This document shows, one piece after another, positions 24,887 through 36,234 of a stretch of 64,000 bases of DNA. Location: contig NZ_QHKY01000006.1 of NCBI RefSeq assembly GCF_003194605.1, forward strand, positions 124,001 through 188,000, written 5' to 3'. A program made the position numbers and the translations under genes. Under the pieces are notes generated by a model. It worked only from the letters and a program-made list of their open reading frames with translations. It was not told the DNA's origin and made no database searches. Every line of letters starts with the position of its first letter. Positions within the stretch are counted from its first letter, which is position 1. This DNA is from Nocardioides gilvus. Lineage in GTDB: Bacteria; Actinomycetota; Actinomycetes; Propionibacteriales; Nocardioidaceae.

Positions 24887-26244
24887 GCTCGTACCTCCTC
24901 AGGTGCGGTGTCCTGCGAGTTCTCGTTGTCACGGGGGCTCTCCAGGAGACCCGCCAGTTCGGGGGATTCGCGGTGCAACATGTGCACCACGGTCCAGTGC
25001 ATCCAGAGGGCGCAGATCGCGGTCAGGATGAAGAGGACGAAGAAGGTGCTGGACGGGAAGCCCGACCACGCCTTCGTGTAGGCGAAGAGCGGCGGCAGGA
25101 AGAAGCCACCCAGCCCGCCGAGCATCCCGACCAAACCGCCGACGGAGCCGACGTTGTCGGGGAAGTACTCCGGGATGTGCTTGAAGACCGCAGCCTTGCC
25201 CACGCCCATGGCGCAACCCAGGAGGAAGACAAGGATCGCGAACGGCACGAGCCCGATCGAGTAGGCCAGGTGTGAGCTCTGCGTGCCGTCGGGGTGGTCG
25301 ATCACGATGTGTCCGTTGGGCATCATCAGGATGCCGGTCACCAGGAGCATCACCGCGAAGGTCCAGTACATGGCGCGGCGAGCACCGTAGCGGTCCGAGA
25401 TCATGCCGCCGAACGGGCGCAGCAGCGAGGCAGGAAAGATGTACGTGGCGGTCAGCAGCGCCGCGGTCTGCAGCGAGACGCCGAAGTTGTCGATGTAGTA
25501 GATCGGCAGCCAGGAGGCCAGAGCGACGTAGGCGCCGAAGACGGCGACGTAGTAGAGCGAGAATCGCCAGACCCGCAACTCCTTCAACGGGGTCAGCTGC
25601 TGCCGCAACGGCATCCCGGTGCCGGGCATGCGGTCCTGGCTCGGGGTGCCGAACCACAGCGCAGCAGCCATCACGACCAGGAGCACGGCGTAGACCACGG
25701 GAACCAGTCGCCACCCGCCGTCCAGGACCCCGAAGTAGGTGGCACCCGCGGTGCCGGCGATGAGCGGGGGGCCGATGAACTTGGTGACGGAAGCGCCGAC
25801 GTTGCCGGCGCCGAAGAGGCCGAGGGCAAAGCCCTGGCGCTCACGCGGCTGCCAGACCGAGTTCCACGCGATACCGGCTGAGAAGGCGTTGCCGGCAAAC
25901 CCGACGAGGAAGGCCAGCACCAGCAGCATGCCGTAGGACTCGACCTGCGAGACCAGGAAGGCCGGCACGGCGGTCGCCAGCAGCAGGAAGGTCATCACCT
26001 TCCGGCCGCCGATCCGGTCGGTGATGATGCCGGCCGGCAGGCGCCACAACGATCCGTTGAGCGCCGCGGCGGCCACGATCCAGGAGAGCTGGACCTCGGT
26101 GAGCCCGAACTCGGTCTGGATCGGCTTGCCGAGGATGCCGAACATCAGCCAGACGGCGAACATCAGGGTGAACCCGATGGTCGAGAGCCACAGCACTCGA
26201 TTCGCGCCGGGGAGGGGAGTGGTGGTCAAGACTCGCTCCTTCAT
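24883..26244 (-). CDS. narK: Nitrate MFS transporter, NarK1-type
   Basis: A 453-residue MFS protein with 12 helices. The nitrate-signature helix is present (ALGLFGAGNVGASVTKFIGPPL), as is MGVGKAAVFKHIPEYFP in helix 11. NarK1-type proteins are proton-coupled nitrate importers. It is first in the minus-strand pair and is divergent from the COG2345-type regulator, with a 181-bp promoter region between them, so the regulator may control both directions. Confidence 0.9.
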   Translation of the reverse strand: MKERVLTTTPLPGANRVLWLSTIGFTLMFAVWLMFGILGKPIQTEFGLTEVQLSWIVAAAALNGSLWRLPAGIITDRIGGRKVMTFLLLATAVPAFLVSQVESYGMLLVLAFLVGFAGNAFSAGIAWNSVWQPRERQGFALGLFGAGNVGASVTKFIGPPLIAGTAGATYFGVLDGGWRLVPVVYAVLLVVMAAALWFGTPSQDRMPGTGMPLRQQLTPLKELRVWRFSLYYVAVFGAYVALASWLPIYYIDNFGVSLQTAALLTATYIFPASLLRPFGGMISDRYGARRAMYWTFAVMLLVTGILMMPNGHIVIDHPDGTQSSHLAYSIGLVPFAILVFLLGCAMGVGKAAVFKHIPEYFPDNVGSVGGLVGMLGGLGGFFLPPLFAYTKAWSGFPSSTFFVLFILTAICALWMHWTVVHMLHRESPELAGLLESPRDNENSQDTAPEEVRA

Positions 26245-26425
26245 TTGGACGAGTTGAATCCTCTTAATCTGATCCGAACCTACACGGGGTGAATGGGCTG
26301 GTGGACCACATTCGAGGTGATCTGACGCACTTGTCCCGCTGGATTCGGCGGGTGGTGTGCCCCGGTGCGGATGACTGCGCCGATGTGTTTAGATGTATCA
26401 AATTCCTCCAAAAGGAGAAGGTGTG

Positions 26426-27217
26426 ATGCACGGCACTTCGTATGACGACGACCCTAGGGGAGTCGACCTGCTCGTGTCTCCTGTGCGTCGTGCGCTCGTC
26501 GATGTGCTGGCCGCTCACCGACCGGACCCTGACGACCTCCCGGGGCTGACGGCTGCACAGTTGGCGACAGAGCTCGAGCTCCACGTCTCCACGGTGCGTT
26601 TTCACGTCGACCAGCTCGTCGCTGCAGGTTTGCTGGAGGCGGAGTTCACCGCCAGGTTCGGGGTAGGACGCCCACGGAAGATCTACCGCGTGGCCCCCGG
26701 ATCCCTGTCCGAGGAGCGGGACGCGGAGGCGCTCAAGAAGTTGACCGCGTTGCTGGTCGGCACCTTCACCTCGGGCGTGACCCCGGAGGAGGCAGGACGT
26801 CGGTGGGCGCAGGACAACGTGCCCCATGTCGAGGGTCCGGGGGCCTCGACACCGGGCGAGTGGTTGGGCAAGGTGGGACGCATGGTCGACGTGCTGGAGG
26901 AGTGGGGTTACACGCCCGAGCTCACGACCTCGCGCGGAGGTCGCACCACGACCGTCGACCTGCACCACTGCCCGTTCCTCGACCTGGCCCGGTCGTCGCC
27001 CGCCGTGGTCTGCGGCGTGCACCGAGGAATCATTGTCGGGGCCCTGGGGCAACTGGGCGAGGAGGCCGTCGACGTGAGTCTGCAGCCCTTCGTCGGGCCC
27101 GCCCTCTGCCAGGCCCACATCACCACCCGGATGCCCTTCCGTGGTCGCGACCGCAGCCCAGAAGGCACCCCACGCCCCTCTCATCCCACCCACCACACCA
27201 TCCCCAATTCTGTGTAA
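26426..27217 (+). CDS. SufR/COG2345-like HTH regulator, candidate iron-sulfur sensor of the nar locus
   Basis: A 263-residue winged-helix regulator. The HTH is at about 41-68 (LTAAQLATELELHVSTVRFHVDQLVAAGLL), with a basic wing (GVGRPRKIY). The C-terminal effector domain carries Cys at 182 (HHCPFLDLA), 196 (VVCGVHRGI) and 228 (LCQAH), with His nearby. This CPF..VC..H pattern is shared with SufR-like proteins, which bind Fe-S clusters. It sits between narK and narG with only 42 bp before narG. It could sense oxygen, NO or redox. ATG at 26426 has AAAGGAGAAGG upstream. Confidence 0.8.
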   Translation: MHGTSYDDDPRGVDLLVSPVRRALVDVLAAHRPDPDDLPGLTAAQLATELELHVSTVRFHVDQLVAAGLLEAEFTARFGVGRPRKIYRVAPGSLSEERDAEALKKLTALLVGTFTSGVTPEEAGRRWAQDNVPHVEGPGASTPGEWLGKVGRMVDVLEEWGYTPELTTSRGGRTTTVDLHHCPFLDLARSSPAVVCGVHRGIIVGALGQLGEEAVDVSLQPFVGPALCQAHITTRMPFRGRDRSPEGTPRPSHPTHHTIPNSV

Positions 27218-27259
27218 CCTGCATCACACTCAAGCACCGCACGCTACGTGAGGATCACT

Positions 27260-30200
27260 GTGAGCACTGACGTCCAACCCCAAGGCAGCGACAGCCGTGA
27301 GATCGGAATGGACGGGCCGCTCAGCGACGCGCTGGTCCGCAGTCGCCGGTTCTTCACCAAGGCGAAGGTCTCCGATGACCTGCGCACCTTGACCAAGAAG
27401 GGCGGCCGCGAGGCCGACGACTTCTACCGTGACCGATGGAGCCACGACAAGGTCGTCCGCTCGACCCACGGCGTCAACTGCACCGGCTCTTGCTCGTGGA
27501 AGGTCTACGTCAAGGACGGGATCATCACGTGGGAGACGCAGCAGACCGACTACCCCTCGGCAGGGCCGGACTCCCCGGAGTACGAGCCCCGCGGCTGCCC
27601 GCGTGGTGCGGCTTTCTCCTGGTACACCTACTCGCCGACCCGGGTGCGTTACCCGTACGTCCGTGGCGTGCTGCTGCAGATGTACCGCGAGGCGAAGTCA
27701 CAGCACGGCGGCGACCCGGTCAAGGCGTGGGCCCACGTCGTCGACAACCCGGCGCGAGCGAAGGCGTACAAGTCCGCGCGGGGCAAGGGCGGTCTGGTGC
27801 GGGCGAGCTGGGACGAAGCGGTCGAGATGGTCGCCGCCGCCCACGTGCACACCATCGCCAAGTGGGGCCCTGACCGGGTGGCCGGCTTCTCGCCGATCCC
27901 GGCGATGTCGATGGTCTCGCACGCCTCGGGCGCGCGCTTCATGAACCTCATCGGCGGCTCGATGCTCTCCTTCTACGACTGGTACGCCGACCTGCCGGTA
28001 GCTTCGCCGCAGGTCTTCGGTGACCAGACCGACGTGCCCGAGTCGGGGGACTGGTGGGACGCCGGCTATCTCGTCATGTGGGGCTCCAACGTCCCGGTCA
28101 CCCGGACGCCCGACGCGCACTGGATGACCGAGGCCCGCTACCGCGGCCAGAAGGTCATCGCGGTCGCGCCCGACTACGCCGACAACGTGAAGTTTGCCGA
28201 CGAGTGGCTGCCGGCCAACCCCGGCACCGACGGTGCGCTCGCGATGTCGATGGGTCACGTGATCCTCAAGGAGTTCTACGTCGACCGGGAGACTCCCTAC
28301 TTCACCCACTACACGAAGCAGTACACCGACCTGCCGTTCCTGGTGAAGGTCGAGGCCGGTGAGGACGGGGTGCACCGCCCTGGCAAGTTCCTCACCGCCG
28401 AGGACCTCGCCGCCCACGCCGGCGACGAGAACGCAGCGTTCAAGACCGTGCTCATCGACTCCGCGACGGGTGAAGCGGTCGTGCCCAACGGCAGCCTCGG
28501 TCACCGTTTCGGACCCGACGGCGAAGGCAAGTGGAACCTCGATCTCGGCGAGGTCGACCCGCTGCTCACCTTGGCCGGCGCCGGCACCGAAGCAGTCGAG
28601 ATCGAGCTGCCTCGCTTCGACAACCCCGACGGTTCGGCCCAGTCGCTGAACCGCGGCGTCCCCGTACGCCGGGTTGAGGGGCACCTGGTCACCACCGTGC
28701 TCGACCTGATGCTGGCCCAGTACGGCGTTGGTCGCGACGGTCTTCCGGGCCAGTGGGCGAGCGGCTACGACGACGCCGACTCGGTCGGCACCCCGGCCTG
28801 GCAGGAGCGATTCACCGGCGTGCCCGGTGAGGCCGCGGCCCGGATCGGTCGTGAGTTCGCGCAGAACGCCGAGGACTCCAAGGGTCGTTCGATGATCCTG
28901 ATGGGTGCGGGGACCAACCACTGGTTCCACTCCGACACGATCTACCGCACCTTCCTCGCGCTCACGACGCTGACCGGGTGCCAAGGGGTCAACGGCGGTG
29001 GGTGGGCCCACTACGTCGGGCAGGAGAAGGTCCGTCCCATCACCGGTTACAACCAGATCGCCAACGCGCTCGACTGGAACCGTCCGCCGCGCAACATGAT
29101 CCAGACCGCGTTCTGGTACCTGCACAGCAACCAGTTCCGCTACGACCAGTTCAGCGCCGACACCCTCTCGGCCACCAGTGCGACCGGCAAGTTCGCCGGC
29201 CAGTCCACCGCAGACGTCATTGCGAAGAGTGCCCGGATGGGGTGGTCGCCTTCGTACCCGACCTTCGACCGCAACCCGCTCGACCTGGCCGAGGAGGCCA
29301 CCGCCGCCGGGGTCACGACCAGCGACCACGTGGTGGCCGGGCTCAAGGACGGTTCGATCAACTTCGCCTGCGAGGACCCGGACGGTCCGGGGAACTACCC
29401 ACGGATCCTCTCGATCTGGCGAGCCAACCTGATCGGTTCGTCGTCGAAGGGCAACGAGTACTTCCTCAAGCACCTGCTCGGCACCGACTCCTCGGTGCGG
29501 GCCACGGAGACTCCGGAGGGGCTGCGGCCACGCGACGTGAAATGGCACGACGAGGCTCCCGAGGGGAAGCTCGACCTGCTGCTGACCCTGGACTTCCGCC
29601 AGACGAGCACCACGATCTTCTCCGACGTCGTGCTGCCGGCGGCCACCTGGTACGAGAAGCACGACCTCAACACCACCGACATGCACCCCTTCATCCACTC
29701 CTTCAACCCCGCGATCGCGCCCCCGTGGCAGACCCGGACCGACTGGGACACCTGGCGGGCGATCGCAGCGAAGTTCAGCGAACTGGCGGGGCCGCGTCTG
29801 GGCACACGTACGGACCTGGTCGCCGTGCCGCTCACGCACGACACTCCGGACGCGATGGCCAACCCGCACGGTGTGGTGCGGGACTGGAAGCTGGGGGAGT
29901 GCGAGCCGATCCCGGGCGTCACGATGCCCAAACTGGTCGAGGTCACACGTGACTACGGCGCGGTCAGCGACAAGTTGAACGCACTGGGCCCGCTGGCGGA
30001 GAAGCTCGGGGCCACCACCAAGGCGGTCACCTACGACCTCACCAAGCAGGTCGAGTACCTGCGCGCCAAGAACGGCGCCATCCGGGGCGGCGCGGCCGAC
30101 GGGCGTCCCTCGCTCGTGAAGGACGTGCACGTCTGCGAGGCGATCCTCGCGATGTCGGGCACCACCAACGGGCACCTGGCCGTGCAGGGGTTCAAGCAAC

Positions 30201-31000
30201 TCGAGAAGCGCACGGGTCACCTGATGCACGACCTGGCCGCAGAGCACGAGGGCAAGCAGATCACCTTCGCCGACACCCAGGCCGCGCCCGTGCCCGTGAT
30301 CACCTCGCCGGAGTGGTCCGGCTCGGAGTCCGGAGGACGCCGCTACTCGCCCTTCACCATCAACGTCGAACGGCTCAAGCCGTGGCACACCCTGACCGGG
30401 CGCCAGCACTTCTACCTGGACCACGACTGGATGACCGAGCTGGGTGAAGGACTGCCCGTCTTCCGGCCACCGCTCAACATGGCGGCGCTCTTCTCGGAGC
30501 CGGCGATCGGTGACGTGGCGGGCCCGGACGGGCCCGCGGTCGAGGGGGTGACGGTGCGCTACCTGACGCCCCACAACAAGTGGTCGATCCACAGCGAGTA
30601 CCAGGACAACCTCTTCATGTTGTCGCTGTCGCGCGGTGGTCAGAACATCTGGATGAGTGACAAGGACGCGGCCAAGGTCGGCGTGGAGGACAACGACTGG
30701 ATCGAGGCGGTCAACCGCAACGGCGTCGTCGTGGCCCGTGCCATCGTCTCGCACCGGATGCCGGAGGGCACGGTCTACATGCACCACGCGCAGGACCGGC
30801 TGATCGACGTGCCGATCGCAGAGACCTCCGGCAAGCGCGGAGGCATCCACAACTCGCTGACCCGCCTCCTGGTCAAGCCCAGCCACCTGATCGGTGGCTA
30901 TGCCCAACTCACGTGGGCGTTCAACTACATCGGACCGACCGGCAACCAGCGCGACGAGGTGACGGTCATCCGTCGCCGCTCGCAGGACGTGGAGTACTGA
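27260..31000 (+). CDS. narG: Respiratory nitrate reductase alpha subunit NarG
   Basis: A 1246-residue molybdopterin oxidoreductase. The N-terminal [4Fe-4S] FS0 motif has H70-x3-C74-x3-C78 (HGVNCTGSCSW) with a further Cys in RGCPRGA. The Asp that ligates molybdenum in E. coli NarG corresponds to SFYDWYADLP. It reduces nitrate to nitrite on the cytoplasmic face using quinol electrons passed through NarI and NarH. GTG at 27260 is preferred (AGGATC upstream) over GTG at 27248. First gene of narGHJI; narH starts 1 bp after its stop. Confidence 0.96.
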   Translation: MSTDVQPQGSDSREIGMDGPLSDALVRSRRFFTKAKVSDDLRTLTKKGGREADDFYRDRWSHDKVVRSTHGVNCTGSCSWKVYVKDGIITWETQQTDYPSAGPDSPEYEPRGCPRGAAFSWYTYSPTRVRYPYVRGVLLQMYREAKSQHGGDPVKAWAHVVDNPARAKAYKSARGKGGLVRASWDEAVEMVAAAHVHTIAKWGPDRVAGFSPIPAMSMVSHASGARFMNLIGGSMLSFYDWYADLPVASPQVFGDQTDVPESGDWWDAGYLVMWGSNVPVTRTPDAHWMTEARYRGQKVIAVAPDYADNVKFADEWLPANPGTDGALAMSMGHVILKEFYVDRETPYFTHYTKQYTDLPFLVKVEAGEDGVHRPGKFLTAEDLAAHAGDENAAFKTVLIDSATGEAVVPNGSLGHRFGPDGEGKWNLDLGEVDPLLTLAGAGTEAVEIELPRFDNPDGSAQSLNRGVPVRRVEGHLVTTVLDLMLAQYGVGRDGLPGQWASGYDDADSVGTPAWQERFTGVPGEAAARIGREFAQNAEDSKGRSMILMGAGTNHWFHSDTIYRTFLALTTLTGCQGVNGGGWAHYVGQEKVRPITGYNQIANALDWNRPPRNMIQTAFWYLHSNQFRYDQFSADTLSATSATGKFAGQSTADVIAKSARMGWSPSYPTFDRNPLDLAEEATAAGVTTSDHVVAGLKDGSINFACEDPDGPGNYPRILSIWRANLIGSSSKGNEYFLKHLLGTDSSVRATETPEGLRPRDVKWHDEAPEGKLDLLLTLDFRQTSTTIFSDVVLPAATWYEKHDLNTTDMHPFIHSFNPAIAPPWQTRTDWDTWRAIAAKFSELAGPRLGTRTDLVAVPLTHDTPDAMANPHGVVRDWKLGECEPIPGVTMPKLVEVTRDYGAVSDKLNALGPLAEKLGATTKAVTYDLTKQVEYLRAKNGAIRGGAADGRPSLVKDVHVCEAILAMSGTTNGHLAVQGFKQLEKRTGHLMHDLAAEHEGKQITFADTQAAPVPVITSPEWSGSESGGRRYSPFTINVERLKPWHTLTGRQHFYLDHDWMTELGEGLPVFRPPLNMAALFSEPAIGDVAGPDGPAVEGVTVRYLTPHNKWSIHSEYQDNLFMLSLSRGGQNIWMSDKDAAKVGVEDNDWIEAVNRNGVVVARAIVSHRMPEGTVYMHHAQDRLIDVPIAETSGKRGGIHNSLTRLLVKPSHLIGGYAQLTWAFNYIGPTGNQRDEVTVIRRRSQDVEY

Positions 31001-31001
31001 C

Positions 31002-32690
31002 ATGCGCGTGATGGCTCAAATGGCCATGGTCATGAACCTGGACAAGTGCATCGGGTGCCACACCTGCTCGGTCACCTGCAAGCAGGCCTGGACCAACCGC
31101 ACCGGCACCGAGTACGTCTGGTTCAACAACGTCGAGACCCGTCCCGGCCAGGGGTACCCACGTCGCTACGAGGACCAGGAGGAGTGGAAGGGCGGCTGGG
31201 AGCTCAACAAGCGCGGCCGACTCAAGCTCAAGGCGGGTGGCCGCCTCAAGAAGCTCGCCACGATCTTCTCCAACCCCAAGATGCCTTCGATCCAGGACTA
31301 CTACGAGCCCTGGACCTACGACTACTCGACGCTGACCGACGCTCCGGCCCAGCAGCACACCCCGGTGGCCCGGCCCAAGTCGCTGCTCACCGGCAAGAAC
31401 ATGAAGGTCAAGTGGTCCTCCAACTGGGACGACAACCTGGGTGGCTCGGCCGCCACCCTCAAGCTCGACCCGATGCTCAAGAAGATCGCCGACAAGGTGA
31501 AGTTCGAGTTCGAGCAGACCTTCATGTTCTACCTGCCGCGGATCTGCGAGCACTGCCTCAACCCCTCGTGCGCCGCGTCGTGCCCCAGCGGCGCGATCTA
31601 CAAGCGCGAGGAGGACGGCATCGTCCTGGTCGACCAGGACAGGTGCCGCGGGTGGCGGATGTGCGTCTCGGGGTGTCCGTACAAGAAGGTCTACTTCAAC
31701 CACAAGACCGGCAAGGCCGAGAAGTGCACCTTCTGCTTCCCGCGGATCGAGGTGGGACTGCCGACGGTCTGTGCGGAGACCTGCGTCGGACGACTGCGCT
31801 ACATCGGCCTCATCCTCTACGACGCTGACCGGGTGCTGGAGGCGGCCTCGATCGAGGACGAGCACCTGCTCTACGAGGCCCAGCGCTCGCTGCTGCTGGA
31901 CCCCAACGACCCCGAGGTGATCGCGGCCGCCGAACGCGACGGGATCCCGCACGACTGGCTGGAGTCCGCCAAGCGGTCGCCCATCCACGCTCTGATCAAC
32001 ACCTACAAGGTGGCGTTGCCCCTGCACCCGGAGTACCGGACGATGCCGATGGTCTGGTACATCCCGCCGCTCTCGCCGGTGGTCGACGTCGTCAAGGACA
32101 CCGGCTACGACGCGGAGGACACCACCAACCTCTTCGCTGCGATCGACGCCCTGCGGATCCCCGTCGAATACCTCGCCGAGCTCTTCACGGCCGGTGACGT
32201 CGAGCCGGTCAACAAGGTGCTCAAGAAGCTCGCCGCCATGCGCTCCTACATGCGTGACATCAACATGGGTCGCGAGCCCGACGGCTCCATCCCTGCGTCC
32301 GTGGACATGACCGAGGAGGAGATGTACGACATGTACCGCCTCCTCGCGATCGCCAAGTACGAGGACAGGTACGTCATCCCGCCGGCGCACGCCGAGCAGG
32401 CCCACTCGTTGGAGGAGATCGGTACCGACTGCGACGTCGCGAAGTACGGCGGTGGACAGCAGGACTACTTCGGTGAGGGGTCCGGTGCCCAGACGCCCCT
32501 CGCGGTGGAGAACTTCCAGATGCTGAAGGACCGCCAGACCTCCGACTCCATGGCGTCTCCCGATGACAAGGAGAGCCGGGTCAACCTGCTCAACTGGGAC
32601 GGCAAGGGAGCCCCGACGGGACTCTTCCCGCCCCGCACGGAGGCAGCTGACGGCCCGGACGGTCCGGCGGAGACGGCGGACCTGCGATGA
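31002..32690 (+). CDS. narH: Respiratory nitrate reductase beta subunit NarH
   Basis: A 562-residue iron-sulfur subunit with four Cys groups. They begin with CIGCHTCSVTCKQAW near residue 12 and continue with CEHCLNPSCAASCPSGA and CRGWRMCVSGCPYKK, where a Trp replaces one Cys to make the [3Fe-4S] cluster, then CTFCFPR. It shuttles electrons from NarI haems to NarG. Length is slightly above the E. coli protein. narJ starts inside its stop (ATGA). Confidence 0.96.
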   Translation: MRVMAQMAMVMNLDKCIGCHTCSVTCKQAWTNRTGTEYVWFNNVETRPGQGYPRRYEDQEEWKGGWELNKRGRLKLKAGGRLKKLATIFSNPKMPSIQDYYEPWTYDYSTLTDAPAQQHTPVARPKSLLTGKNMKVKWSSNWDDNLGGSAATLKLDPMLKKIADKVKFEFEQTFMFYLPRICEHCLNPSCAASCPSGAIYKREEDGIVLVDQDRCRGWRMCVSGCPYKKVYFNHKTGKAEKCTFCFPRIEVGLPTVCAETCVGRLRYIGLILYDADRVLEAASIEDEHLLYEAQRSLLLDPNDPEVIAAAERDGIPHDWLESAKRSPIHALINTYKVALPLHPEYRTMPMVWYIPPLSPVVDVVKDTGYDAEDTTNLFAAIDALRIPVEYLAELFTAGDVEPVNKVLKKLAAMRSYMRDINMGREPDGSIPASVDMTEEEMYDMYRLLAIAKYEDRYVIPPAHAEQAHSLEEIGTDCDVAKYGGGQQDYFGEGSGAQTPLAVENFQMLKDRQTSDSMASPDDKESRVNLLNWDGKGAPTGLFPPRTEAADGPDGPAETADLR

Positions 32691-33433
32691 AGTGGCCCAA
32701 GGGTCCGCGCGCCAACCGTGTGAGCCGCGGCGACGAGGTGGGGCCACAGCATCACGCGACCGTGTGGCAGTCCTCGTCGCTCCTGCTCGACTATCCGGGC
32801 GTCGACACGGAGAGCCGCCTGCAAGCGGTCCGCGAGGCCGCGGCCGACCTGCCCACCGGCGTACGGGAGCCCCTTCTGGACTGTGTCGTCCGGTTGGGCC
32901 AGATGTCGGTCGAGGAGCTGCAGGCCGAGTACGTCGGCACCTTCGACAACCGCAAGCGCAACAACCTCTTCCTCACCTACTTCGCGCACGGTGACACCCG
33001 CAAGCGCGGGTTGGCGCTGCTGCGCTTCAAGCAGACGTACGCGCAGGCCGGCGTCGAGATCGACGAGTCGACCGCCGCCGGCGCCGAGCTGCCTGATCAC
33101 CTCTGCGTGGTGCTGGAGTTCGCCGCACTCGTCGACCCGCAGGCGGGGCGCCAGCTGATGGTCGACCACCGCGCCGGTCTGGAGCTGCTGCGGCTCTCGT
33201 TGGACGCGGAGAGCTCTCCCTGGGTCGGGGCCGTCACGGCGATCACGGCCACGCTGCCCCCGATGGACGACCAGGGCATGGACGCCGTACGCCGTCTGGC
33301 CGCCGAAGGTCCTCCTGAGGAGGAGGTGGGGCTCTCGCCGTACGAGACCCCGATGTTTGACCAGGACTCGGCGCCACCTGCCTCGTCCGGGCCGGTTGTA
33401 CTCCCGATGCCGTCGTTCCCTGGAGGGCGCTGA
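32687..33433 (+). CDS. narJ: Nitrate reductase assembly chaperone NarJ
   Basis: A 248-residue all-helical TorD/NarJ-family chaperone (SSLLLDYPG, the EYVGTFDNRKRNNLFLTY segment and HLCVVLEFAA). It guides molybdenum cofactor insertion and membrane attachment of NarGH and is not part of the final enzyme. The C-terminal tail is Pro/Ser rich. Overlaps narH by 4 bp; narI begins 3 bp after its stop. Confidence 0.93.
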   Translation: MKWPKGPRANRVSRGDEVGPQHHATVWQSSSLLLDYPGVDTESRLQAVREAAADLPTGVREPLLDCVVRLGQMSVEELQAEYVGTFDNRKRNNLFLTYFAHGDTRKRGLALLRFKQTYAQAGVEIDESTAAGAELPDHLCVVLEFAALVDPQAGRQLMVDHRAGLELLRLSLDAESSPWVGAVTAITATLPPMDDQGMDAVRRLAAEGPPEEEVGLSPYETPMFDQDSAPPASSGPVVLPMPSFPGGR

Positions 33434-33436
33434 ACC

Positions 33437-34165
33437 ATGGACATCTTCTTGTGGGTGATCGTGCCCTACCTGTGCCTCGCGACCTTCGTGGTCGGACACT
33501 TCTGGCGCTACCGCTATGACAAGTTCGGCTGGACGACCAGGTCCTCCCAGCTGTACGAGGACAAGATGCTGCGCATCGGGTCGCCGCTCTTCCACTTCGG
33601 GATGCTCGGGGTGGTGGGCGGTCACGTGATCGGGCTGCTGATCCCGATCTCCTGGACCGAAGCGGTCAACATCAACGACCACATGTACCACTACGCCGCG
33701 GTCGGAGGCGGTCTCGCTGCCGGCATCGCCGCCACGGTCGGAATGGTGATCCTGATCTACCGTCGCCGCACTGTCGGGCCGGTCTTCTCGGCGACCACGA
33801 CCATGGACAAGGTGATGTACCTCTTCCTGGGAGTGGCGATCTTCTTCGGCATGTGGAACACGATCGCGGGATCGATCTTCACCCTCGGCGGGGAGTACAA
33901 CTACCGCGAAGGAGTCTCGGTCTGGTACCGCTCGTTCCTCGCCTTCCAGCCCGACGCGTCGCTGATGGCCGAGGCCCCGATCGGCTTCAAGGCACATGCG
34001 CTGGTCGCCTTCGCGCTCTTCGCCCTGTGGCCCTTCACCCGCCTGGTGCACGTCTTCTCCGCGCCGGTCGGCTACCTGACCAGGCCCTACATCGTCTACC
34101 GCAGCCGCGACCAGAAGCTCGGCAGCCACCGACCGCGTCAGGGTTGGGACAGCCTCTCGAAGTAG
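33437..34165 (+). CDS. narI: Respiratory nitrate reductase gamma subunit NarI
   Basis: A 242-residue integral membrane protein with five hydrophobic helices, the cytochrome b-type subunit of nitrate reductase. Recognisable are CLATFVVGHFWRYRYDKFGW near the start, HFGMLGVVGGHVIGLL with two His candidates for haem ligation, and KAHALVAFALFALWPFTRLVH with two more. It oxidises quinol and passes electrons to NarH. Last gene of the operon. About 50 bp follow before the TRIC gene. Confidence 0.95.
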   Translation: MDIFLWVIVPYLCLATFVVGHFWRYRYDKFGWTTRSSQLYEDKMLRIGSPLFHFGMLGVVGGHVIGLLIPISWTEAVNINDHMYHYAAVGGGLAAGIAATVGMVILIYRRRTVGPVFSATTTMDKVMYLFLGVAIFFGMWNTIAGSIFTLGGEYNYREGVSVWYRSFLAFQPDASLMAEAPIGFKAHALVAFALFALWPFTRLVHVFSAPVGYLTRPYIVYRSRDQKLGSHRPRQGWDSLSK

Positions 34166-34218
34166 GGTCGCGCCGACCGACGACGAGCGGACGAGCGAGC
34201 GAGGCAGGAGGGTGCGGT

Positions 34219-35741
<1,523 letters not shown>

Positions 35742-35754
35742 CCCGCGGTATCGC

Positions 35755-36234
35755 TCAGATGACGCGGGGTCCCTCGTCCGGGACGTCCTGGGTGGTCCGG
35801 GCAAAGAGTGAGAACTTCCCGCTCGGTTCCAGCACGGCCAGCTCGATGTCGGCGAGGTCCCGGATGCCCTGGGCCCTCGCCGCCTCGTTGAGGTCCTCGA
35901 TGGTGAGCCGTTCGCGGCGCATCACGTTGCGGTCGGGCTCACCGTCGGTGATCACGATGCAGGGCACCCCGTCGATCGCAGGCCGCAGCTTCGGCCACCG
36001 GAAGGCCGCCCAGGAGAGGAGCACGGTGAGCAGCGCGAAGGTGGCCACGATGGTGAGGGCGCCGATGAAGGAGGTGTCCTCGGAGACGAGCGCCTCGGCG
36101 GTGATGTCACCCATCAGGAAGAGGATGACGAGCTCGAAGGCCGACATCTGGGCGAGCTCGCGCTTGCCCATCAGCCGCAGGACGACCGCCAGCGCGAAGA
36201 ACATCAGCGTGGTGGTCGCCACCGTCTCGATCAT
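35755..36234 (-). CDS. DUF421 (YetF-like) membrane protein
   Basis: A 159-residue protein: two to three N-terminal helices including FFALAVVLRLMGKRELAQMSAFELVILFLMG, then the soluble DUF421 domain with PCIVITDGEPDRNVMRRERLTIEDL. Family function is unknown (Bacillus YetF/YdfS relatives). ATG at 36234 overlaps the stop of the upstream gene (ATGA). The earlier in-frame part, to 36300, lies inside that gene and is not protein-like. Confidence 0.88.
   Translation of the reverse strand: MIETVATTTLMFFALAVVLRLMGKRELAQMSAFELVILFLMGDITAEALVSEDTSFIGALTIVATFALLTVLLSWAAFRWPKLRPAIDGVPCIVITDGEPDRNVMRRERLTIEDLNEAARAQGIRDLADIELAVLEPSGKFSLFARTTQDVPDEGPRVI

Noticed and set aside
27208-27240. FNR/CRP-like box upstream of narG (TGTGT and TCACA half sites)
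   Set aside because: Half-site spacing is 8 bp instead of 6 and the first half is imperfect; a chance match is more likely.
27698-31003. A very long open frame antisense to narG (and similar ones antisense to narH, the UPF0182 gene and the metzincin gene)
   Set aside because: They are shadows of strong GC codon bias in the real genes; composition is Arg/Val/His rich without domains and no ribosome sites fit.
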